DNA of 64,000 nucleotides from positions 310,001 to 374,000 of the forward strand of contig DASZBM010000001.1 in the NCBI GenBank assembly GCA_035944135.1. The letters are read 5' to 3'. The notes below the pieces were generated by a model. That model searched no databases, was not told the DNA's origin, and saw only the letters and a list, made by a program, of their open reading frames with translations. How positions within the stretch are numbered: the first letter of the stretch is position 1; each line of letters opens with the position of its first letter. This document shows positions 37,423 through 47,976 of the stretch, piece after piece. The DNA is from Acidobacteriaceae bacterium. GTDB taxonomy: Bacteria > Acidobacteriota > Terriglobia > Terriglobales > Acidobacteriaceae. Made by a program: the position numbers and the translations under genes.

Positions 37423-40400
37423 ATGACTCAAACCATGCGAAGGATGGGAGCGGCACTTTGCGCCGCTTTTATGGCTACGGCTATGGTCGCTGCCAACGCG
37501 CAGGACACGACCAGCGGCAGCATTAGCGGGACGGTTACGGATTCGACCGGAGCTGCGATCCGGGGCGCGACGGTGAAGTTGATCAATACCGACCGCGGCT
37601 CGACACTGGCGACCGAAACAACGAACAGTTCGGGTTTCTACACCGCGACTCATCTGCCGCTGGGCACGTACACGGTGGAGATCACCGACCAGGGGTTCAA
37701 GACCGAAGACGTGAAGGGACTGGTGCTTCACGTGAATGATGCGCTCACGGTGAGCCGGTCTCTGGCCCCTGGAAGCACGGGTGAAACAGTCTCCGTAGAG
37801 GCCAGCCCGGTGCAGTTGAACCTTCAGGATGCAACCTCGGCCGGACTCATCAACAGCACGCAGATCAACGAACTCACGATGGTTTCGCGGAACTATGAGA
37901 GTTTGATGAACCTGCAGCCGGGCGTCGCCTATGGTGGCACGACGGACGTTCTGCAGCGTGGGCCCGTGGGCGTGAACGGCGCGTCGAGCGTTGTGAACTT
38001 CTCCGTAGATGGCGGCCGCGACACCTCCAACAACTGGACGATTGACGGCGCGGACAATGTGGACCGCGGCGCGAACCTGACGCTTTATGTCTATCCCAGC
38101 CCGGACTCCATCGCCGAGTTCAAAACGCTCCGCGGGCAGTACAGCGCGCAGTACGGACGCAACGCGGCCGGCCAGGTGGACGTCGTTACCAAGTCCGGCA
38201 CAAACATGATCCACGGAAGCGCGTACGAGTACTTCCGGAACGACTTCTTCGACGCGGCAGGTTATCTCAACGACTTCAACAAAGCGCGTATCCCGAAGTA
38301 CCGCTATAACGACTTCGGGTTCACTGTCGGCGGCCCGCTGTGGATACCGCATGTTTACAACGGCAAGGACAAGACGTTCTGGTTCGTTTCAGAGAATTGG
38401 CTGAAGGAGATCACGTATACAACCGGGACGGGTGTCGTCCCAACGGCGGCGGAACGGAAGGGCGACTTCAGCAACGATTGGTACCAGGCTAAAAACGGTT
38501 CTGGTCAAACTGTCTGGATGCAGGGACCTGTAAACGTCTGCACCGCATTCACCTATGTGGCAGCAACCCAGACCAACACCTGCACAGCTACCGGCACTCA
38601 GGTTACCAACATCTCGCCGACTGCTCAGGCATATCTCAAGGACATTTACAGCATCATTCCGGTGCCAAACGAACAGCTGAACGCCTCACTCGGTCTGGAT
38701 CCCCACACGATCACCACGACCCTGCCGAATCAATATCCGAACCTGGATTCGGTCGTCCGCATCGATCAGCAGGTTGGGCAAAAGATAAACATTATGTACC
38801 GCTACATTCACGATACGTTCCCTGACTTTATCGGTGCGGGCACGTTCGTGGCGGTTCCGATTCCAGGGCTCTCCGGCACGGTTTCGGATAATCCGGGCAC
38901 GCAGCATCTGGCCAAGGCGACATGGGTTATTAGCCCCTCGCTGGTTGCTGACGTTGGGTACGCGTACTCGAATGGATCGATCCTGACCGTTCCGCAGGGC
39001 GCACTCCTTTCGTCCTCGTCGCCGGACATCAAGGTCCCGACACCCTATACCAACATCGTTGGTCTGGTGCCCACGATCGGCTTCACCAGTCTCATGACTC
39101 AGCTCGGCGGAAGCGCGGTCTACAACGATCACGGAATCAACCACCAGGCTTTTGGAGACGTCACCAAGACGCTCCACAACCACACGCTGATGGCCGGCTT
39201 CTCCTATGACCACTATGAGAAAACAGAGAACAATGCGACCAGCGGCAACCAGGGCACGTTCGCGTTTCAAGGCGATGGAACTTATGCCAGCTGTACCACC
39301 CCGGGCTCTGCCTGCGTCACACCGCCGGTGGTCAATGGAACTTCTATAGGACAACCGGCTTCCCTTTCGGAGGACCAGGCGTTCTCGAATTTCCTTACAG
39401 GTAACGCGAATAACGGTTTCTCGCAGGCCTCAACGAACAACAGAGTCGACATAAATATGAACGTGTTCGAGTTCTACCTCCAGGACAACTGGAAGGCGAC
39501 CTCGCGACTGACGTTGAACCTCGGCGCTCGCTACACCTATGACTCTCCGTACGTGGATCTGGCGGGGCTGGGAAACAATTTCGATCCGGCAACCTACTCT
39601 GCATCGAAGGCGCCAACGATCAACAATGACGGCTTCATTTGCTTTACCGCGGCGAATTGCACGCAGAGCGGAAGCAATGCGGGGCAGTCTACCTCTCCTA
39701 ATCCAAATGCGGATTATGTGGGACCAAACTACATCAATGGCTTGATCTTCGGCGATCCAAGTGCCAAGAACAACAACCAGGCTTCGCCATTTGGCAGGAA
39801 TGTCGGCACGGTTCAGAAGGTCAACATCGCACCGCGCTTCGGCTGGGCCTTTGACGTTTTCGGCAACGGCAAGACTGCCTTCCGCGGCGGCTACGGTTGG
39901 GCCTATGACGAGTTGGAGACGAGCTACTGGGAGACCACCGACTGGGGCAACCCTCCGGCGATTGCAACGTACTCGCAGACCAACGCGGTGCTCGATAATC
40001 CTGCCGGCGGCGCAACGGCCAGCACACCATCTGTAACTCCCGCCCGTGTCCAGGCAGTGCCGCTGGAGGTGAAGACACCTTACACGCAGCAGTACTCGAT
40101 GGATATTCAGCAGGCACTCAGCCCGAGCTTCATGCTCGATGTGGGTTACTTCGGAACGCATGGAACGCATCTCGCCGGTGCTGAAGAGATCGATCAGCCG
40201 GTCCCCAACGCATGGCGCGGAGTCGTTGATCCCAGGACTGCGAACTCTGGATGCGTTGTTCCCGGATACTCAGGCCCGGCATTCATCACGACAGCCTGCG
40301 ACAACGTGCTGAACCAGATCAAGCCGTATCTGGGCTACAACGCGATCGATGCGATGCGCACGATCTTCAGCTCGAACTACAACGGTCTCCAAGTGAAGGC

Positions 40401-41184
40401 GACCAAGAAGTTCAGCGGAAAAACCTACCTCGATGCAAACTTCACATGGTCTCGCGACCTCACCAACTCGCCGGCCGATTACTCCGGCTTCATCCAGAAC
40501 ATCTACAACGTAAACGGCGATTACGGCCGCGCGTCGGATGACCGCAAGCTGATCCTGAACCTGGACGGTGATTTCGAGCTGCCCTGGTACCGCGAACAGC
40601 ATGGCCTGAAGGGTCACGTAATCGGCGGATGGGAGATTTCGGCGATCTACTCTGCAGCCACCGGGCTTCCGCTGACGGTGAGTGCGAGCGGCGGCGTCGC
40701 CATCCAGAATACGGCTGGATTCACGACGATCGCTCCTTCAAACAATCCGAACAACATCGTGAACGACAACGTAGGTTTGGGCGTTCTCGGCGCCACAAGT
40801 GCCGGCCTCCGACCAAATCAAATTGGCGATCCACGCAACGGCAACGGGATCCGGTTAAAGGCAACCAAGAAATATGAGCAGGGGCTTGATCCGTGGTTCA
40901 ACACGGGCATGTTCCAGGCCCAGGATCCGGCTGCCACTTACCCCGGTACAGCAAAGCGTGGCTCGATCGACATGCCTGGCTACCAGACAGCGGACCTTGG
41001 TATCTTCCGGAACTTCAAGATCTACGAGAATCTAAAGTTCCAGTTCCGTGCCGAGGCATTCAACGTAGCCAACCACACCAACGTGAACACAGTCTCCGGC
41101 AGCGCAACCTCGACCCTCTTCGGAACGGTCACCGGTTACCGCGATGCACGTATTCTGCAGTTCGCTGGACGGTTCGACTTCTAA
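37423..41184 (+). CDS. TonB-dependent receptor, Oar-like, with carboxypeptidase-regulatory domain
   Basis: 1253 residues from the ATG at 37423 (TGGAGG upstream). The signal peptide ends at A-N-A-Q (about 27). Residues 30-115 form a carboxypeptidase-regulatory-like domain (G-S-I-S-G-T-V-T-D-S-T-G-A-A-I). A plug follows with V-D-G-G-R-D-T-S-N-N-W-T and A-A-G-Q-V-D-V-V-T-K-S-G-T-N, then a barrel of about 950 residues ending Q-F-A-G-R-F-D-F. Oar-type receptors are expanded in Acidobacteriota and are thought to import large glycans or peptides. The divergent RpiR gene suggests sugar-phosphate control. It ends just before a strong terminator. Confidence 0.93.
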   Translation: MTQTMRRMGAALCAAFMATAMVAANAQDTTSGSISGTVTDSTGAAIRGATVKLINTDRGSTLATETTNSSGFYTATHLPLGTYTVEITDQGFKTEDVKGLVLHVNDALTVSRSLAPGSTGETVSVEASPVQLNLQDATSAGLINSTQINELTMVSRNYESLMNLQPGVAYGGTTDVLQRGPVGVNGASSVVNFSVDGGRDTSNNWTIDGADNVDRGANLTLYVYPSPDSIAEFKTLRGQYSAQYGRNAAGQVDVVTKSGTNMIHGSAYEYFRNDFFDAAGYLNDFNKARIPKYRYNDFGFTVGGPLWIPHVYNGKDKTFWFVSENWLKEITYTTGTGVVPTAAERKGDFSNDWYQAKNGSGQTVWMQGPVNVCTAFTYVAATQTNTCTATGTQVTNISPTAQAYLKDIYSIIPVPNEQLNASLGLDPHTITTTLPNQYPNLDSVVRIDQQVGQKINIMYRYIHDTFPDFIGAGTFVAVPIPGLSGTVSDNPGTQHLAKATWVISPSLVADVGYAYSNGSILTVPQGALLSSSSPDIKVPTPYTNIVGLVPTIGFTSLMTQLGGSAVYNDHGINHQAFGDVTKTLHNHTLMAGFSYDHYEKTENNATSGNQGTFAFQGDGTYASCTTPGSACVTPPVVNGTSIGQPASLSEDQAFSNFLTGNANNGFSQASTNNRVDINMNVFEFYLQDNWKATSRLTLNLGARYTYDSPYVDLAGLGNNFDPATYSASKAPTINNDGFICFTAANCTQSGSNAGQSTSPNPNADYVGPNYINGLIFGDPSAKNNNQASPFGRNVGTVQKVNIAPRFGWAFDVFGNGKTAFRGGYGWAYDELETSYWETTDWGNPPAIATYSQTNAVLDNPAGGATASTPSVTPARVQAVPLEVKTPYTQQYSMDIQQALSPSFMLDVGYFGTHGTHLAGAEEIDQPVPNAWRGVVDPRTANSGCVVPGYSGPAFITTACDNVLNQIKPYLGYNAIDAMRTIFSSNYNGLQVKATKKFSGKTYLDANFTWSRDLTNSPADYSGFIQNIYNVNGDYGRASDDRKLILNLDGDFELPWYREQHGLKGHVIGGWEISAIYSAATGLPLTVSASGGVAIQNTAGFTTIAPSNNPNNIVNDNVGLGVLGATSAGLRPNQIGDPRNGNGIRLKATKKYEQGLDPWFNTGMFQAQDPAATYPGTAKRGSIDMPGYQTADLGIFRNFKIYENLKFQFRAEAFNVANHTNVNTVSGSATSTLFGTVTGYRDARILQFAGRFDF

Positions 41185-41207
41185 ACGCTGGATTCACAAT
41201 CTACTTA

Positions 41208-41240
41208 GGCGCTCGCTTCGGCGGGCGCCTTCTTCTTTTG
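41208..41240 (+). terminator. Intrinsic terminator of the TonB receptor gene
   Basis: GGCGCTCGC (41208-41216) pairs with GCGGGCGCC (41221-41229, one G-T wobble) around a TTCG tetraloop, followed by TTCTTCTTTT. It lies 24 bases past the stop codon. Confidence 0.88.
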
Positions 41241-41541
41241 CCGTGCAGTCAATCACCGTCTGACTGCGCAGGAACCCCGTTCGGTGCGGGAATATCGCCA
41301 ATGCGTGTTGCGCGGCGGCAGCGAGGCCGTCGGCAGAGTAAAATAAGAAGGTTCCGCAGATCCGATTCCCGTCGGCTGTAGAGCGACCGGAGCCCGCCAA
41401 GTCTGCCTGCCTTTGGGGTGGAGCGTGTGCGGCGGAGGAGACCGGTCGTCGGGTTCTTTGGCCCAACCAGGACAAGGCGGCTTCGACAGCACCTTCCCTC
41501 GCCCAAGAAGGTCCGGCTATCTCATTCAGGAGTCTTTCGCT
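41240..41541 (+). other. Untranslated region upstream of metK
   Basis: About 300 bases with no coding sequence I can support. It includes a hairpin GCAGTC/GACTGC at about 41244-41268 and a possible -10-like TAAAAT near 41340. I do not recognise the consensus of SAM or SAH riboswitches, though metK leaders often carry them. Confidence 0.4.
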
Positions 41542-42714
<1,173 letters not shown>

Positions 42715-42734
42715 CGAGCCTCAATCAAGAATGC

Positions 42735-42760
42735 GAAGGGGAGCCGAATGGCTCCCCTTC
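42735..42760 (+). terminator. Hairpin terminator of metK
   Basis: GAAGGGGAGCC (42735-42745) pairs perfectly with GGCTCCCCTTC (42750-42760) around GAAT, followed by TGCTTTG. It lies 20 bases past the metK stop. The T-run is short but the stem is very stable. Confidence 0.8.
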
Positions 42761-42870
42761 TGCTTTGAGGAACGGGTACAACTGACTTTGTCCGACCGCC
42801 TGAATAAGGCGCGCGTGAGCCTCGATGGCATCAAATGTAGCGGCGCGTCTCCTCGCGCGGGGAGATATTT

Positions 42871-43785
42871 GTGTTGATCAGGTCAGAATTCGACATCCAG
42901 TTCCATCTTCCGTATCGCACACCGGTCGTGGCGATGCTGCACGTCCATCCCAGTCTCGAGCCGCAGTTGATCACAGCCGGCGAATTGAAGGTGGAGCATG
43001 CAGGACCTGGCGCGGAGAACGAAGCCGCAACCGAGCTGATCGTTGAAGAGTTCATCGATCGTTTCGGGAACCGGTGCTCGCGATTTGTTGCGCCTCCGGG
43101 GGCTGTTCGGCTGATCGGAAAGACCGTTGTAAATGCGAGCGAGACAGCTGATCCGCAAGGTTTCGGCCTGCCTATCACGCCGGTCGAGGATCTGCCGCCG
43201 AACGTGCTCGAGTTTCTGCTCCCGAGCCGCTACTGCGAGGTTGATCGCTTTGCGGGAATCGCGCATGACCTCTTCGGACATTTCACCCCTGGTTGGCAAC
43301 AGGCTTCTGCGATCCGCGATTGGGTGCACGGAAAAGTCACGTTCAACTACGCGACCGCGCGCCCGACGAAGAGTGCTATGGATGTCTTCACCGAACGCGT
43401 TGGGGTGTGCCGCGACTTTCAGCATTTGGCAGTGGCGCTCTCGCGGTGCATGAACATACCGGCCCGCTATGTGACCGGATATCTTGGCGACATCCGCGTA
43501 CCGTATAGCGGGCCGGGAGATTTCAGCGCGTGGTATCAGGTGTGGCTCGACGGACGCTGGTGGGACATGGACGCTCGACACAACGAGCCGAGAATCGGAC
43601 GCATTCTGATGGCGGCCGGGAGAGATGCAGCTGACGTAGCGATCACCACGAGCTTCGCTGTCGCGAACCTTACGCATTTCTACGTGGCATCGGCCGAGAT
43701 TGGCGCCGATGGCAAGGCGGTTGCACTGCCTCCATCGCAGGCAGCGATTCAGGGCGAGGTTCAGCAGCACCCTGGATTCAAATAG
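42871..43785 (+). CDS. Transglutaminase-like protein
   Basis: 304 residues with a GTG start (42871) and GGGGAG six bases upstream. The N-terminal half (1-150) is the beta-rich domain that often precedes bacterial transglutaminase cores. Catalytic Cys180 is in R-V-G-V-C-R-D-F-Q-H-L. In the following strand, where most members have His-Ala-Trp, this protein has F-S219-A-W-Y-Q-V-W, then W-D-M-D-A-R-H-N. The same Ser-Ala-Trp and D-A-R-H-N pattern is familiar from a subgroup of these proteins, so it may use a different His. It is a cytoplasmic-looking protein with no signal peptide; substrate unknown. Confidence 0.88.
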   Translation: MLIRSEFDIQFHLPYRTPVVAMLHVHPSLEPQLITAGELKVEHAGPGAENEAATELIVEEFIDRFGNRCSRFVAPPGAVRLIGKTVVNASETADPQGFGLPITPVEDLPPNVLEFLLPSRYCEVDRFAGIAHDLFGHFTPGWQQASAIRDWVHGKVTFNYATARPTKSAMDVFTERVGVCRDFQHLAVALSRCMNIPARYVTGYLGDIRVPYSGPGDFSAWYQVWLDGRWWDMDARHNEPRIGRILMAAGRDAADVAITTSFAVANLTHFYVASAEIGADGKAVALPPSQAAIQGEVQQHPGFK

Positions 43786-43789
43786 ATCG

Positions 43790-46519
43790 TTAGAACGTAA
43801 ACGTCGAGTGCAGCAAAATGGTGCGGCTCGCCGCTGTGAGGGGACTGAAGTCGGTCGCGATCGACAGCGAACGCCCGAACAGCGGCGATGAAAGCACGCC
43901 GACCGGCAGCGACGGGTTCACGCGGTTGAAGAGATTCTGCGCTTCCACGGAAAAGTTCAGTGTCCACGGGCGCTCCGGATGAGTCCGCTGCGGAGTTGCT
44001 CCTCCAGCATTTTGCGGAGCAGCTTTCATCGCTGGCCGAGGACCAATATGAAGCGCTTCGGTTAGCTGCAGATCCACCCATGCAAGCGCCGGCCCGCGGC
44101 CGTAGTTATAAGGGATGATCGTTTGCGTCGGCAGCGGGTTCGTATCGAAGTTTCCGTACGCTGTGCGGACCACCGATGGCCTCGAGAGATCCGTCGCGAA
44201 GGCTGGGCGGTCGTTGTAGATCGTGTCGCCGTTCAGGTCGCTGCCGGTCGTGATGTTGAACGGACGGCCGCTGCGTGTTGAGACGAACGGCTGAACAGCG
44301 AGGCCATATGGAAGATTCACGCCGGCGCCCATGAAAAAGTTCTGAGCAAGATCCGTGTCGTCCCTCCCATAATCCTGCCGGATGTTGTACGGGTTTGAGG
44401 CGAACGACGATGGCCCATTGGAGTCGCTGTTGTCGCGCTCCGCAACGTACAAACCGAAGAGGAAGAACCGCCGGCTTGGCTTGAGATTGAAATTGCTGAA
44501 GAACATCCGCTCGTGTCCCGTTCCCTCAGGCGTGAGTTGGTAGACGTTCTCGCTGACTCCAAGCGGCCGGACATCGCTGCCCGGCAATGGTGCGTTCGCA
44601 TTCAGCAGAAGATACTGGTGCCTTCCGTTGGCCTCGAGAAAGGTCGCGGCGATCGTGCCGATATGGCCAATCATGCGTTCCGCACTGATGCTGCTGACGA
44701 GCGTGCTCGCCGTAGCGAAGTGCGGATCAAGACTGTAGATTGTCGGCTCGGTCGCCTTGAGTGAGGAGACTGGTGGCACCGAGTTGGGATCGTAGAAGCC
44801 GGGGTTCTGGACGAAGTAAGCGGTCTGGCTGATGCCGTTCTGCCGGACGGACGGCAAGAGATTCGCGGGGGTAAGACGCTGATAGAAGAGCCCCGCTCCT
44901 CCTCTCAATGTCACAAATGGAGCCTTCGCCGCCTTGCTCCCGATCGCCCACACGAAGCCGGCACGTGGAGCGGGATCGTTGTGGTCCGGAACCGCGGACT
45001 GCGTTTCATAACGAAGGCCGTAATCCAATGTGAATCTGCGCGTCAGCTTCCACTCGTCTTCGGCATACAAACCGAAATCACCTGTGCTGACAGCGGCGCT
45101 CGACTGGCCGGCGGTCAAAGCGAACTGCGTGGGTTCTCCGGCTTCATAGGAAGCTACATCCGGAAAGATGTATTGCCCGTTGTAGCCGGCCTGTGAGTCG
45201 TTGCTCTCACGAAGCAGACGATACCGCAGCCCCGCGCGGATGAAATGACGCCCGCGATCGATGGAGAGATTCTCCTGCAGTTCATACTGGTCCTGGTTAT
45301 CGCGCATCTGCTGCGTCGGCGATCCGCCACCAGCGAATGAACCTTCGACGATGATCGTTGGCTGCATGCTGTTGGGGTCCTGCGTCAGCCGGGTACGGAT
45401 GTACTGGAACCGGAGATCATTGACGATCTTCGGGTTGAATATCTCACTATCAGCCAGTTGCAGCGTCTGCGTGAGGGAGTGGCTGGTATAACCTTCCGTC
45501 GGCAGAACCAGCAAACCTACGCCGCCGTTTGTCTGGTTCAGGCGGTGAATCTCGTAGCGTCCATTGATCTGATTCGCTTGCGAGAAGCGGTGATCGAGGC
45601 GGAAGCTGTAGTCGTCATCATGCAGCGGATCCGGGATGGCCTCGGACACTGTTGCCTGAGGCGCCAGTGGATCAACCGCATTCACGATTGCATTGTTCTG
45701 GAGATCATTGCTGGTGCCCGCAACGAAGTACGACGTGACCTTTCCGATTGGGCCACCAACATTACCGCGAAAGAGAAGTTGGTGGTACGACGGCTCTGTT
45801 GTGGTAGTGAAGGGATTCTGCGAGTTAAACGCGCTGTCGGTCCCCCCGATATCGAGCATGCCATGAAGCTGGTTACCGCCCGCCTGTGTCTCAATCTCGA
45901 CCCTTCCAAAGCCCGCGTGATCGTAGACGGCTGAGTAGGGATCATTATTGATGTGAATGGAGCGGATGGCGGACTTCGGCGGTATCTGGCCGTTACTGAA
46001 GCCATCAATGAGGAACTCAGGTCCGCCCGGCCCCACACCGCTTCCCGCCATCGCGGTGAGTTCCTCGCGTAGCGTGTTGGGGTCCTCGGAGAGAACACTT
46101 AGCTGATTGGCCGAGAGGTTGAGGGACCCCTCCTGATCGCTCGCTGCAGCTATTGGCCCAACGCTGATAATCTCTTCGGCGGCGTCGATCGACAGCTTGA
46201 AGTTCAAGTTCCGATGATTACCAGGCTCCAGTTGGGTATCCCGGCTCAGCGAACGAAAGCCCGGAGACCGTACGGTCAGCGTATAGTCGCCGCCGGGAAG
46301 CGTAACCGTGTAGGAGCCTGAATCGTTAGTCGCGGTATCGCGATCCAGATTGTCGCCGTGAACATGCACAGAGGCGCGTTGAATCCGGGCGCCGGAAGGA
46401 TCGCTGACTGTACCTGAGAGCGTGGCTGGGGCATCAGAGCTTTGCGCGTCTAATGACATGCCGGCAAAACAGGAGCCCGAAACCAGAAACGCACTAAGAC
46501 ACCAACGCAGAAGCGGCAT
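43790..46519 (-). CDS. TonB-dependent receptor-like protein with carboxypeptidase-regulatory domain
   Basis: 909 residues, shorter than the other two. The signal peptide ends near L-D-A-Q (26). Residues 32-115 carry the regulatory-like domain (A-T-L-S-G-T-V-S-D-P-S-G-A-R-I). A reduced plug has F-L-I-D-G-F-S-N-G and V-E-I-E-T-Q-A-G-G-N, and the barrel ends H-S-T-F-T-F. It ends four bases from the convergent transglutaminase gene. The substrate is unknown; the family suggests outer-membrane uptake driven by TonB. Confidence 0.9.
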   Translation of the reverse strand: MPLLRWCLSAFLVSGSCFAGMSLDAQSSDAPATLSGTVSDPSGARIQRASVHVHGDNLDRDTATNDSGSYTVTLPGGDYTLTVRSPGFRSLSRDTQLEPGNHRNLNFKLSIDAAEEIISVGPIAAASDQEGSLNLSANQLSVLSEDPNTLREELTAMAGSGVGPGGPEFLIDGFSNGQIPPKSAIRSIHINNDPYSAVYDHAGFGRVEIETQAGGNQLHGMLDIGGTDSAFNSQNPFTTTTEPSYHQLLFRGNVGGPIGKVTSYFVAGTSNDLQNNAIVNAVDPLAPQATVSEAIPDPLHDDDYSFRLDHRFSQANQINGRYEIHRLNQTNGGVGLLVLPTEGYTSHSLTQTLQLADSEIFNPKIVNDLRFQYIRTRLTQDPNSMQPTIIVEGSFAGGGSPTQQMRDNQDQYELQENLSIDRGRHFIRAGLRYRLLRESNDSQAGYNGQYIFPDVASYEAGEPTQFALTAGQSSAAVSTGDFGLYAEDEWKLTRRFTLDYGLRYETQSAVPDHNDPAPRAGFVWAIGSKAAKAPFVTLRGGAGLFYQRLTPANLLPSVRQNGISQTAYFVQNPGFYDPNSVPPVSSLKATEPTIYSLDPHFATASTLVSSISAERMIGHIGTIAATFLEANGRHQYLLLNANAPLPGSDVRPLGVSENVYQLTPEGTGHERMFFSNFNLKPSRRFFLFGLYVAERDNSDSNGPSSFASNPYNIRQDYGRDDTDLAQNFFMGAGVNLPYGLAVQPFVSTRSGRPFNITTGSDLNGDTIYNDRPAFATDLSRPSVVRTAYGNFDTNPLPTQTIIPYNYGRGPALAWVDLQLTEALHIGPRPAMKAAPQNAGGATPQRTHPERPWTLNFSVEAQNLFNRVNPSLPVGVLSSPLFGRSLSIATDFSPLTAASRTILLHSTFTF

Positions 46520-46797
46520 TCATCAAACCGTACGAGGTGAGCTACGCGGGGGACATCTCTACGTGACCGCGCCGCTCCGGTAAGAGTACTGCAATCAATG
46601 CCAAACGGGTACACAAAAGTCGGCGGTTCTTCCCAAAACGGTATACTCGGCCCAAACTGCGCAGGCATGAAGCGTAGCCGCTCTGAAAAATCGATTCAGA
46701 CGCACAGAACGGAGTGCGACGGACGGTGACCTCGAGCGACCATCGTCGCATGGAAAACATAACTGCGATGCCGAAGCCTAGGGTGCACAGAGCGACC

Positions 46798-47868
46798 ATG
46801 ATGGACAACGAAGTCGCGTGGCAGCAAGTACTTGCCAGAGAGGCGAGCGCCGAAGGATCGTTCGTTTACGCGGTGCAATCGACTGGAATCTATTGCCGGC
46901 CCGGCTGCCCAAGCCGTCATCCCGCACGACAGAATGTCCGGTTCTTCCATACATGTGAGCAGGCAGAGGCTGCCGGGTTCCGCGCCTGTCTGCGTTGTGA
47001 GCCCACGCACTTGGGCGGCCGCACCGAGCCTCACTCGCATGCGATTACCCGCGCCGCACAGATGCTGCGCGAGGCGGCCGACGAACCCATTTCTCTGGAT
47101 TCAGTCGCGCAGGCTGTTGGTCTGAGCCGGTTCGCGCTGCTTAGAGGATTCCAGCGTGTGCTCGGTGTCACGCCAACCGAGTTCGCGAGGGCTCAACGCC
47201 GCGAGCGTTTTCGACAGAAGGTGCGCGAGCCTGCTGCCTCCGTCACTGAGGCGTTGTATGCTGCTGGTTTCGGCTCGTCGAGCCGGCTATATCAAAATTC
47301 GGAGAGCGCATTCGGTATGCGACCCTCGACGATGAAAGCTCACGGCGCAGGCGAAACGATCCGGTGGTCGACGGCGGACTCGCCGCTCGGACGCGTGCTG
47401 GTCGCGACGACCGATCGCGGACTTTGCGCTGTGCTCTTCGCAGACTCCGACAAACAAGCCGAGCGAGAGTTGGAAGCGCGCTTCGCGAAAGCGACATTGC
47501 AACGGGATGACTCTGGCCTCGGCCAGGCCCTGCCGTTCGTGCTTTCGCATCTGACGGAGAGCGCGAGCGCCGCTTCCCTGCCCTTCGACGTACGCGCAAC
47601 ATCCTTCCAACATCGCGTCTGGGAAGCTCTGCGCGCAATCCCGCGCGGCGAAACCCGAACTTACTCCCAGATTGCGCAGACAATCGGCGCACCGAAAGCA
47701 GTGCGTGCAGTTGGTGCTGCGTGTGGCGCCAACCCGCTGGCCGTTGTCGTCCCATGTCATCGGGCAGTGGGTGCGGACGGACGGCTGACCGGATATCGTT
47801 GGGGCGTCGAGCGGAAGCGACGCCTGTTGGCGATGGAAGGCAGCTGCCCAGTTGAAGCGACGGACTGA
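46798..47868 (+). CDS. ada: Bifunctional transcriptional activator / O6-methylguanine-DNA methyltransferase Ada
   Basis: 356 residues from the ATG at 46798; other starts lie at 46714 (GTG) and 46750, all with weak ribosome-binding sites. The N-terminal Zn/phosphotriester domain has G-I-Y-C-R-P-G-C-P-S-R and A-C-L-R-C-E-P (four cysteines, one of which accepts methyl groups). An AraC-type HTH follows, then the C-terminal methyltransferase with V-V-P-C-H-R-A-V, whose Cys takes the methyl from O6-methylguanine. The fusion is the complete Ada architecture and would self-activate after alkylation damage. Confidence 0.95.
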   Translation: MMDNEVAWQQVLAREASAEGSFVYAVQSTGIYCRPGCPSRHPARQNVRFFHTCEQAEAAGFRACLRCEPTHLGGRTEPHSHAITRAAQMLREAADEPISLDSVAQAVGLSRFALLRGFQRVLGVTPTEFARAQRRERFRQKVREPAASVTEALYAAGFGSSSRLYQNSESAFGMRPSTMKAHGAGETIRWSTADSPLGRVLVATTDRGLCAVLFADSDKQAERELEARFAKATLQRDDSGLGQALPFVLSHLTESASAASLPFDVRATSFQHRVWEALRAIPRGETRTYSQIAQTIGAPKAVRAVGAACGANPLAVVVPCHRAVGADGRLTGYRWGVERKRRLLAMEGSCPVEATD

Positions 47869-47976
47869 TTCTATTGGACTTGCGGCTTCGCCTCTCTATT
47901 GAAAAGTGGAACAGACGTCGGCCGGAATCCGTAAAATCATGGCAGGGCGCTGTGTGCGTCCAGAAAGTCATTTGCC

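Noticed and set aside
37399-38352. 317-codon open frame on the minus strand
   Set aside because: Antisense shadow of the TonB receptor N-terminus.
41240-41541. SAM or SAH riboswitch upstream of metK
   Set aside because: I could not match the core motifs of any class by eye, so no riboswitch is claimed.
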